Positions 10,938 through 19,600 of a stretch of 31,520 nucleotides of DNA are shown in pieces (position 1 is the first letter of the stretch; each line of letters begins with the position of its first letter). The translations under genes were made by a program, and so were the position numbers. Source of the DNA: Symbiodinium natans (Eukaryota > Sar > Dinophyceae > Suessiales > Symbiodiniaceae); the NCBI GenBank assembly GCA_905221605.1, contig CAJNDS010001155.1:1-31520 (forward strand), given 5' to 3'. The notes under the pieces are model-generated. The model searched no databases and was not told the origin of the DNA. It saw only the letters and a list, made by a program, of their open reading frames with translations.

Positions 10938-13900
10938 ATGGCTCTGCAGCTGCAAGATGGGACCATTGATCCCAATGCGCAACATGATCAGACTGCAACA
11001 ACCAACTACCAACAGTTCAACCAGTACCGGGTACAACAGCAGCTGATCATCGTGCAACAAAACGAGGATGCAGAGCGAGTTCGTATCGAAGCCGAACGCA
11101 GACATGCGGAAATCCTGGACATGGCTACAAGACAGGCTCGTGCAGAAATGGGAGAACTCGAGCAACACGCTGATGCCCAACATCGTGCACGGATTGAAGT
11201 CATCAGTGACCGCATGGACTTTGTGGTTCGCGAGCTACAACAACAACTACTGGAGACCAAGGCAGCACTAAGAGGTCGAACGGCGGAGCTTGACCAAGCC
11301 GCACAGGACGCACACACACTCAGGATGCACAATCTCGAGCTTGAGGCACGAGGTAACATGGTTCTCGAATCGGAAACTCGCCTCAGGACCCATCTCGAAC
11401 AGAGTGAATTTTCCCTTGCTAACCTCAGGGTTGTGTACGATCAAAACAGGGAAACCCAGCTGGAATTCTTAGGCAACGAATTTAGAGAGCAAATGCAGTA
11501 TGAAGAGAACATGTTCACATATGCCATGCATGAAGAAGAGAGTGCATGCGATGTCTTGATTCAGGAGTTGGCTGAGTCGAACCAGCGTTTGATGGTTGAA
11601 CTTGATGAGGCTAAGGCAACCGCTACAGCGTCATCTAGCCTGCCGAAAGGTGGTGCCGAGCACCAGCAGGCTGTTCCCATGGCCTCAGCACCTCCACCGG
11701 GTTTGAACACTGCCGAAGCAAGCCCCCCGCAAGGGGGTGCCGCATGCGGTAATGCACATGTCACGCATGCTGATTTGCCAAATCCGTTGCAGATTCCAGA
11801 GAGCATGAAGGGTCTCTTTGAGAGACGGCCCCAGAGGTTTAATCTGGGAGCATCTACTCCTGTTTCGCAAGCCCCTAATGAAGTGCATGAAGCGATTGCA
11901 AAAGCGCTCAAGGACTTTGCTACCAAGGATGAGACGAAACCTAAGACTCAGGAAGCGGAAACAGTGAAACTTCCGGATTTTCCCTCAGCGGAGACGTACA
12001 GATCGTGGAAGACGGCAGTGCGTGAGGCCGTTCGAGCAGCATCTGATCACCCTGATGAAGCATTTGCGTGGATTCAGCAGGTGTACGCAAAGGGTGCGTC
12101 ACTAGATAGCCTCAACGATGTAGGGAAATTCCTCACGCTAGACACCAAAATCCTTGCAGCATTGTCTAGGGTGGCGAAGGGCGAGCTTGCGAGACAGATA
12201 CTCAACTACAAGGAGACGGAGGCCACCTGTGGTAGAGCAGTGAGAGGTAGGCAGGTGCTGTTAATGTTTGAAGCCTACTTTAAAACCAACGAAGAAGTTG
12301 GCTCCCTCTACTCGGTCGAAGACCTCTTGAAAGTGGCACTGATCAATGATGACCTCGCTACCTTCGTGCATAACTGGGATTCAGTGATTGCTGGACTATC
12401 GCATCCTCCAGACGAAACCACTTTGCGAGACATATTCCTCCGTGAGCTTCGCAAGTCCCATCGTTTGAAGTATGATCTCGACATTTACGATCGGGCTCGT
12501 GAGGGGACCCCTGAGCACACCTACAAGTTCCTCATGGAAAGCATCAAGAATCTCCTCACACGAGAACGAATTAGGAAGAACAGGGACAAGATTGCTAAGG
12601 CCCATGGCGCGAAGTATGGTGCTCCTGCCCCTCCTACCCCTGCGAAGCCGTCGGCGCCCGCTCCTTCGGAGCGACGACAGCCATCCAGAGGACGTCAGGG
12701 TAGGCAGGTTTGCATGTTGTTTCAGAAGGGTAAGTGTAAGTTTGGGGAGCGTTGCAAGTATGAACACACGAAAGACCCCAAAGCATCCTCAAGGGAGAGA
12801 TCTCCCAACCGGCCTAAGTCAGGTTCTCGCGAGAGAGAGAAGAGCAACAGCAAAGATACCTCCAACATCCCATGCGTATTTTATGCCAAGGGTACTTGCA
12901 GGAATGGGGATAAATGCAAGTTCTTGCGCAAGGACAAGTCCGCATCGCCCTCTGTCCCGGCCAAGGCTAAGGCACGTGCACCCTCCCCGGCTAAGCGAAG
13001 GCCGAGCCGGAAGAAGAGGACAGAAGCTAAAGCAGCTGCCTGCTGCGTGTACGCCTTAGCCGCCCGAAAGGGTGAGCCGGACGGTAGGCATGCAGACACA
13101 TGGCGTCTTGATGAGAAGTCACTCACGCTGTCTAGGGAACATGTTGTTCTGAGAAACGACTATTTTATTCCCCAAAGCTGCCCCGTTCCAGTATGGAGAA
13201 TCAAGTCTGTTGCGAGCATCACCATGAAGCTGAAAACCGGCGAAGAGCGAACGTTACAGTACAATTGGAAAACGTGCGACAAGCAAGCACCTCTGCCCAA
13301 TTGGACGGGCGTTACGAGTTTCAAGCTGAAGCCCAAAGACATGTGTGTGTGTTTCGAAAGGCACCCTGAAATACACACAGTTGAAAGCGTCGGAGATGGT
13401 TGGAAATTTGTTCCCCATAAGCGCAAATGTGTAGCAAGGTTCAAAACCAATGCTGATTGCCCTATGTCCGACCCTGGTGATCTTCAGTGTGCAGTTATCA
13501 CCGCACAAAATCTTGAGGCCTCAGTTTACTCGGAACTCCATGGTGAAAAGACAAAATGCAAGCATCGCTGCTGCAAGCCTGATTTCGCTTGTCGGCATTG
13601 TGCAGCAGGAAACATATTGTCAGGAACTGCCGCTCCAGCGCGCAAGGAACTTCAGAACTTGGACATCATTGCCGACACGGGAAGTGAAGAGGACCTTATC
13701 AGCTCTTCGGACTTGAAAAAGTGTTTCGAAGGGGTCGGTAGGAAAGTCGACGCAACGCCAGTCAACCTTCACACAGCCAATGGCATCGTGGAGGCATCGT
13801 CCAGGACAGAAGTCGAGGTTCCGTCAATGAATGGCAGCCTGGAATTCGTGGAACTCCCGGATACCCCACCGGTTTGCTCTGTGGGAAAGAAGTGCATGCA

Positions 13901-14108
13901 GCAAGGGTACGGTTTTTACTGGCCTCCAGGGCAAGTTCCGTACTTCGTGAAGCCCGATGGCCAGAAGCTCACTTGCACGCTACGGGGGAATGTTCCAGTG
14001 TTCAGCAGTATTGGGAATGATTCCGGACACCCAGCTGCTGTAGCGCATCGCGATGAAGGTGAACGAATGGCGCCCACCTGCTCCTTGCAGCAGGATTTTC
14101 ACGCATAA
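10938..14108 (+). CDS. gag-pr: Gag and aspartic protease polyprotein (copia ORF1)
   Basis: 1,056 residues from ATG 10938, 27 bases after the LTR. Residues about 30-230 are a long Glu/Gln/Arg-rich coiled coil. About 344-555 is a helical Gag-like core opening with KLPDFPSAETYRSWK. C592-x7-C-x5-C-x3-H610 is a CCCH zinc finger. A second one at C646, C654, C660 has Arg664 where His is expected. A Lys/Arg/Ser-rich linker follows and a Cys-rich stretch precedes the protease. IIADTGSEEDLIS carries the catalytic triad D913-T-G. Gag would coat the RNA and the protease would process the polyprotein. The frame ends at TAA 14106-14108. Three of the dispersed hairpins lie inside it. Family assignment is firm for Gag/PR as a whole; the exact Gag family is not identified. 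Confidence 0.9.
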   Translation: MALQLQDGTIDPNAQHDQTATTNYQQFNQYRVQQQLIIVQQNEDAERVRIEAERRHAEILDMATRQARAEMGELEQHADAQHRARIEVISDRMDFVVRELQQQLLETKAALRGRTAELDQAAQDAHTLRMHNLELEARGNMVLESETRLRTHLEQSEFSLANLRVVYDQNRETQLEFLGNEFREQMQYEENMFTYAMHEEESACDVLIQELAESNQRLMVELDEAKATATASSSLPKGGAEHQQAVPMASAPPPGLNTAEASPPQGGAACGNAHVTHADLPNPLQIPESMKGLFERRPQRFNLGASTPVSQAPNEVHEAIAKALKDFATKDETKPKTQEAETVKLPDFPSAETYRSWKTAVREAVRAASDHPDEAFAWIQQVYAKGASLDSLNDVGKFLTLDTKILAALSRVAKGELARQILNYKETEATCGRAVRGRQVLLMFEAYFKTNEEVGSLYSVEDLLKVALINDDLATFVHNWDSVIAGLSHPPDETTLRDIFLRELRKSHRLKYDLDIYDRAREGTPEHTYKFLMESIKNLLTRERIRKNRDKIAKAHGAKYGAPAPPTPAKPSAPAPSERRQPSRGRQGRQVCMLFQKGKCKFGERCKYEHTKDPKASSRERSPNRPKSGSREREKSNSKDTSNIPCVFYAKGTCRNGDKCKFLRKDKSASPSVPAKAKARAPSPAKRRPSRKKRTEAKAAACCVYALAARKGEPDGRHADTWRLDEKSLTLSREHVVLRNDYFIPQSCPVPVWRIKSVASITMKLKTGEERTLQYNWKTCDKQAPLPNWTGVTSFKLKPKDMCVCFERHPEIHTVESVGDGWKFVPHKRKCVARFKTNADCPMSDPGDLQCAVITAQNLEASVYSELHGEKTKCKHRCCKPDFACRHCAAGNILSGTAAPARKELQNLDIIADTGSEEDLISSSDLKKCFEGVGRKVDATPVNLHTANGIVEASSRTEVEVPSMNGSLEFVELPDTPPVCSVGKKCMQQGYGFYWPPGQVPYFVKPDGQKLTCTLRGNVPVFSSIGNDSGHPAAVAHRDEGERMAPTCSLQQDFHA
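11638..11658 (+). repeat. GNRA hairpin H1
   Basis: GC, arm CTGCC, loop GAAA, arm GGTGG (two wobble pairs), unpaired T, GC, then CG. It lies in the Gag linker after the coiled coil. The loop starts at codon position 3. Confidence 0.7.
11722..11742 (+). repeat. GNRA hairpin H2
   Basis: GC, arm CCCCC, loop GCAA, arm GGGGG, unpaired T, GC, CG. The loop starts at codon position 3, so the peptide (SPPQGGA) differs from the RKG-type copies. Confidence 0.8.
12659..12673. repeat. 6-bp hairpin with TTC loop
   Basis: CGCTCC pairs with GGAGCG across a TTC triloop, just before the first CCCH finger. It lacks the GNRA loop and flanks, so it is not in the hairpin family. Confidence 0.5.
13059..13079 (+). 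repeat. GNRA hairpin H3
   Basis: GC, arm CGCCC, loop GAAA, arm GGGTG (one G-T wobble), unpaired A, GC, CG. The loop starts at codon position 2 and reads AARKGEP. Confidence 0.8.
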
Positions 14109-14129
14109 GCTGCCCGAAAGGGCATGCCG
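14109..14129 (+). repeat. GNRA hairpin H4, directly after the Gag stop codon
   Basis: GC, arm TGCCC, loop GAAA, arm GGGCA, unpaired T, GC, CG. It begins at the base after TAA 14106-14108. Read through in the Gag frame it gives AARKGMP, like the in-frame copies. Its position suits a recoding stimulator, but that role is inferred. Confidence 0.85.
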
Positions 14130-14248
14130 CAGCAGCCGGACCACTTCCAGGAGCTCCAGACGGTGTAGTCCCGGTACCTGCGGCGGACGAGGGAGATCAT
14201 CCACCATGGCTGGCAGAGATCCTAACCAAGGATTTCCCTCTTGAAGGC

Positions 14249-16663
14249 ATGAAGAAAGAGCAACTGTTGAAGGCTGGATGGGTTACTGTGAATGGTGATC
14301 CCCACGTCAAGGTTGCCCACAACCCAAAGACCTTCAGAACACCTGCACCTCGCTACCCCAAGTATCGAATTCGTTCCACCTGGGGATACAAAGATGGCGA
14401 GTGGAAGCAGCTGGAGAACAAGGTCAACATGGACGAGCTCGACGCCGTCTACGGGAAGGTACCTGAGGGTACCAACATGACCATCACTGTCTTTACCATG
14501 CCCGATGGCGGTGAAGATGTGCCCGATAGCGACGTTGAGGTCCACATTCCAAAGTCGAAGAAGGACGAGGCGTCTCTAAGAGCTGAAGCGGAATCCGTGC
14601 AGCATCTTTTGAGTCATCGTCCAAAGAACCCTTTCTGTCCGGTATGTCAACGAGCCAAAATGTATGCTCCGCATGCCAGAAGAAAGGGAGGGTCTAGCAC
14701 TGTGCACAGCAAGGGGTTCGGTGACCACATCACCATCGACCACATCATCACGAAGGACGCCAAGGACTACGGATTCGAAGGACAAACTGTAGCACATGTT
14801 GTGAAGGATGTCTTTACGAAGTTCCGTTATGTTTACCCGGCCGACAACAAAAGTGGTGAGCAGTGTTACGAAGATTTACTGCACTTTTTCGAGGTCGATG
14901 ATAATGTTAAGGTTGTTTACTCAGACAACGCTCACGAGTTCGACTACGCGGTTAAGCAACTCCAAGCTAGGCACAACAAATCCAGGGAGTATGTGGATCA
15001 GAACAAAGCAGTGATCGAGCGTGAAATACGAACGATCTTGGAAGGTACGCGTGCCAATTTGGTACAATCTGGTTTACCTGATCAGTTCTGGCCACTTGCA
15101 TCCCAACATCATGCTATTTCTTTGAACGTTAGTAAACGTCTTGACAACGGTTTAGTGCCATGGAATCAAAGGTTCGGGAGCGACTTCCAAGGGGTCCTTG
15201 TTCCCTTCGGGGCTAAGATTTTGTACTGGGCCGACCCCAAGCAGAAGCAGCCCAAAAGGTCAAAGTTTGCGGGGACGGGTATTGAAGGAATTTTCCTCGG
15301 GTATCATATCCAGCCTGGCTTCGTCTTCAAGGCAGAGTACTTAGTTGCTCCTTTGCAGGGAATCAACGAGGCCATCGAGAATGACGACTTCAGGACTTTC
15401 AGGACCAAAAGGCTTGAACTCCTGGAAGGGAAGTTCCAGTTCCCATTGTCACAGGATCTTGAAGCTCTGGGAAACCAGAAGCCGCCCGAACTCGATGATC
15501 AACATCACAACGCCGTTGAAGAAAGAAACCCGCATCAAGAAGAAGATGATTTCGAAGGGGGAGTGGGGCCGCTCGATGAAGGAGATCGGCCATTAGGAGG
15601 GTCAGCAAGGGACGACATTGTCTATCCTGCACGATATGATCCTCTAGATGATGTACCCTTCTCAGTCCGAGAGAGACTGGCACCTGCAACCCCATCGTTC
15701 AAAACAAAAGACGGAATCGGCATTCCGTATGGCTATCGCTGGGATGGGGAGAGACTGATCAAGCAAAAAGGTCTTTCCTCGCTTCCGGGCGTTCAAGCTA
15801 AAGTATGGAGCAAGCTGACCGTCGAAGAAAAGCACAAAGCGCTTGCAGAACATCAAGCTTCAAAGCAAGCCAAGGTCGACGAGGACTACAACCAGGCGAT
15901 AAAGCACGTTCCAGCAATGCCGGTGTTGTATGGGAAACCCGAGGACCACCGAAAGAAAATGTGTTCCCTCTACGAGTCTAAGCTCCTGGAGATTGCCCAG
16001 GACATGTACGCGGTCGTGGCCAAGATCCTGTCTGCGAAGGAGATTGAATCCAGTCCCGAAGCGCAGGCTGCCCTCGACAAAGAGTGGAAGAAGCTTGTTG
16101 ATAAGGGTTGTTGGGTAGAGAAACGAGTGAGAGAGTACGACTCCGTTGCGGCAGAAGCACGAAAAACCAATGAGAAAGTGCACTTCGGGAAGATCTTCGA
16201 AATCGGGACTCTAAAAGGTTCTGAGTTGAAGGAGAACGACCCGAACCGCCGTTACAAGGGTCGGTCAGTGTTTCAGGGCAACAAGGTCTTGGATGAGAAC
16301 TCTGATCATGCTCTCTTCGCAGAGATGTCGAGCAGTCCTGCTTCTATGGAGGCGGGCAAAATATTGGATGTCTTTGGATCTCAGCCCGGCTTCTCGATTC
16401 AGCAAGCGGATGCACGACAGGCGTATACGCAGGCTCTCTTCACTGGGGTTGAAACTTGGGTAAGGCTCCCTCGCAATAGATGGCCAAAAGGCTGGAGGTC
16501 TATGAAGGACCCGGTCGTCCCCCTGAAGTTGGCTCTTTATGGGCACCCAGATTCAGGGGGGATATGGGAACGTCATTGCGAGACTGAGCTCAAGAAGGTG
16601 GGATTCGAGCCTGTGCTCACTGACATCTGGAAGAGCGTGTTCTACAACGCCGATTTGGCTTAA
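14249..16663 (+). CDS. pol: Integrase and N-terminal reverse transcriptase (copia ORF2)
   Basis: 804 residues from ATG 14249. The same frame is open upstream to 14063, so it is probably reached from Gag rather than started here. H119-x3-H123-x6-C130-x2-C133 is a compact HHCC zinc site. The integrase core is D164, D226 (YSDNAHEF) and E257 (VIEREIRTI), followed by GIEGIFLGYH of the copia C-terminal region. RT begins near residue 608, with motif A at D721 (QQADARQAYTQA) and LALYGHPDSG later. The frame ends at TAA 16661-16663, just before the YVDD box, which lies in the next frame (-1). Integrase joins cDNA to the genome and RT copies the RNA. Alone this frame cannot encode a complete RT. Confidence 0.92.
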   Translation: MKKEQLLKAGWVTVNGDPHVKVAHNPKTFRTPAPRYPKYRIRSTWGYKDGEWKQLENKVNMDELDAVYGKVPEGTNMTITVFTMPDGGEDVPDSDVEVHIPKSKKDEASLRAEAESVQHLLSHRPKNPFCPVCQRAKMYAPHARRKGGSSTVHSKGFGDHITIDHIITKDAKDYGFEGQTVAHVVKDVFTKFRYVYPADNKSGEQCYEDLLHFFEVDDNVKVVYSDNAHEFDYAVKQLQARHNKSREYVDQNKAVIEREIRTILEGTRANLVQSGLPDQFWPLASQHHAISLNVSKRLDNGLVPWNQRFGSDFQGVLVPFGAKILYWADPKQKQPKRSKFAGTGIEGIFLGYHIQPGFVFKAEYLVAPLQGINEAIENDDFRTFRTKRLELLEGKFQFPLSQDLEALGNQKPPELDDQHHNAVEERNPHQEEDDFEGGVGPLDEGDRPLGGSARDDIVYPARYDPLDDVPFSVRERLAPATPSFKTKDGIGIPYGYRWDGERLIKQKGLSSLPGVQAKVWSKLTVEEKHKALAEHQASKQAKVDEDYNQAIKHVPAMPVLYGKPEDHRKKMCSLYESKLLEIAQDMYAVVAKILSAKEIESSPEAQAALDKEWKKLVDKGCWVEKRVREYDSVAAEARKTNEKVHFGKIFEIGTLKGSELKENDPNRRYKGRSVFQGNKVLDENSDHALFAEMSSSPASMEAGKILDVFGSQPGFSIQQADARQAYTQALFTGVETWVRLPRNRWPKGWRSMKDPVVPLKLALYGHPDSGGIWERHCETELKKVGFEPVLTDIWKSVFYNADLA

Positions 16664-19600
16664 TGGTTATTTATGTTGACGACTTTAAACTCGCTGGACC
16701 CACGAAGAACATCCAGAAAGGCTGGGAATCTATTGCAACAGTAATAGACATGGATCCCGCTGAGGTGATTGGACGTTACTTCGGATGTCAACACATCGAG
16801 GAAAAGAACGTCACGCTTTCCAAAGAGCACCATCCTTTTCACTATGTCTTCGAACCCGAAAATGAAACTGCAGCCCCAGCTAAGATTGCTGAGGACAGGT
16901 GGGACGTAATCCCGGAAGTCATGCTTGCAGTTCGGCACCATAGCTATCCCAGAAAGAGGTTGTATATGCCCACTGAAGAAGATGTTCAGATGTTCCCTAC
17001 GATTGGACCTCAAAGATACACCTTTCAGGCTGCAGATGGGGTGACAGAGGAACACCAAGACAATATGAACATCGCTAGGGACAAATGCTTCAAACAGTGG
17101 TGGACAGGTACGACGTACTTCGACCTCGCTGCCCGGGGGCCTGAAGAGTTCGGTCTGGCTGTTGCAGCTGCCCGAAAGGGTAAGTCGGTTCGAAACAAGG
17201 CCGAGGCAAAGAAGGAGGTCAAACAGAACAAGTTCGTTTCTCTTTCAAGGGATCAGGAGGACAAGCCGGGCTCTATGACTAAACCGGTTACAAGAATCAC
17301 CTATGACATGAAGGATTTCTTGCATTCTTGTGTGGATCGCTACTGTGAATTGGCAAAGGTGGATCGTAGCTCGTTGAAGTCAGTGAGCACACCGTTCCAT
17401 GAACTTCGGACTGCCACTCCTATCGTCAACGAAACGGAGAAGACAGGGCGGCTCCAACCTATTGCAAGTAAGGTCCTCATGAAAATCCTGTTTGCTGCAA
17501 GAATGGCACGATGGGATCTTTTACGAGCAACCCAATCCTTGGCCTCGCGAGTCACAAAATGGAGTCCAGATTGTGATCTAGCATTACATCGCCTTGTATC
17601 GTACATCAATTCTTCTATCGACCTCACTATGAGTGGGTTTATTGGGGACTCGATACATGATTGCAGACTCTGGCTTTTTAGCGACGCTGACTTCGCAGGT
17701 GAGTATGATTCAAAATCTACTACTGGATGTGCTCTGTTTCTGGTGGGCCCGAATACGTACTACCCCATCAACGCCTTCAGTAAGAAACAAACGTCCAGAA
17801 CAATGAGCTCTACCGAGTCTGAAGTGGTGTCGGCTAATCAGGGTGTACGCGCCCAAGGTCTCCCAAGCCTCAGCCTCTGGTACTTCCTTTGGCGCGGCAA
17901 AGCCGACCGCGAGGTTGGGCCGAGGGCTGAGATGAAGACTACGAACAATTCTGCTGTGGCACGCATAGACCCTGAACTTGATGAGATTCGGTATGGCACT
18001 ACCAGACCCGATGGCATGTCTATTGCAGATATCAATGGTTTGCACGTTCAGCTTCCCAAATGTTTTCAGATTAGGCATTTGGAAGATAACCAAGCGACCA
18101 TTACTCTGCTGTTATCAGGGCGTGCAGGTGTGCTTCGACATACAGACCGCACACAAAAGGTTAGCTTCGGATGGCTCCGTCAGCAATATGAAGAAGGACA
18201 TTTTCGCCTCCTCAACGTTGACACCAGCGAGCAAGTTGCAGACGTGTTCACAAAGCCTTTTACGGAGCGAACAAAATGGATACATGCGTTGAAGCTCATT
18301 GCTCACACCTACAAGTCGGTCGACCCTCAAGCCGGAAGAAATTCCGTGTCGAAATCTGTTCCCGCTGCTCCGAAGTCGGTGTGCATTACAACAGAGCAAC
18401 TGGAACATGTTGCAAAACTGCTTCGCCGAGCTGATCGCTATGATTTCGAGGATTTCGAGCAGGTCGCCGAAATGATGTACGACAACCTTCGTATGTCGAG
18501 CTCAAGGCTTCGCAGTGTCGTTCGTTCCGGCACCGAGCTGGCTCCCAAATACTTCGTGTTTGGGCTGTGGACACATGGTGGGTGCTTCGGCCTAACCAAG
18601 CGTACTGGTCAAATGTCCCAACTGTGCCGCTACATAAATGGTTTCATCCGCAAGCACGCTCCAAAGCATTTTACCTGGACTTCGTTTGTCATCAATTTTA
18701 TGGGCAGGGCTGGCGTTCACAGCGACAAGTTTAATCTCAGAGGCAGCCAAAACTGGTCCTTCGGCTTCGGTCCCTATCAGGGGGGCGAGCTCTGGGTGGA
18801 GGATCCCGACCAAAGGATGGACGCTTTCACTGACAAAGACGGTAAGACCTGGCTTGGCCGCAACCTTCAAACTTGTCGAAAACCCGTGCTCCTAAACCCT
18901 CACCTTCGACATGCTGTTCAACCCTTTACAGGAAACAGGCATTCTCTCATTGCCTACTCATCAGGGGGGTGGACAAAGCTGGGTGACGATGACAAGCAAC
19001 TCCTACAAGACACTGATTTTAGGACGCCCCGGGCTCAGTTGAAACATGCGTGCGTTTGTTCATGTGCATCCCCTCACGATGAGGGGGGTAAAAATTGTCC
19101 CAAAACCACTCCCGAAACGGTCGCGTCGGTTTTGCGCGCATCGATCGGGAACGCACAAACATACACCACGTGCACAAGTGCTTCGGTTGAGCCTGCTGTA
19201 CCGACTCTCTCTGTGCTAGCTGGCTCTCTCCAAGTGGTCAGCAGTATTGAGGCATTAGGAACAATGTCGCGATTGGTCGCCCATGGTGCGGGCTACTCCT
19301 GCGATACTGGTATGGAGGGCCGACCTTTGGCACTGCAAGGACATCTCAACATGCTCGTCAACGCCGGACTGAGCGTGGAGTACTTGCAGCTCCAGGCGGG
19401 GAAGGAGTATGACGCACTCCTCAAGTCCTATGAGGTCTTCCCCCCACAGACCATCGCCAGCCTCAGCCTCAATGACCCCGAGATTCCAACGCCGAATCTG
19501 CTTAAGCTGGCTCGCATCTCGAACGAAGGTCTCAGCAAGCTCCAGCCAACCGAAAGGTTGCGCCGAAGTCGCTTTCTGCTAGTGGTGACGGACTCAGTCA

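Noticed and set aside
14063-14108. Canonical -1 slippery heptamer at the Gag/Pol overlap
   Set aside because: The only suggestive run is TTTT at 14096-14099, whose A-site codon would re-pair poorly. No X-XXY-YYZ heptamer is in frame.
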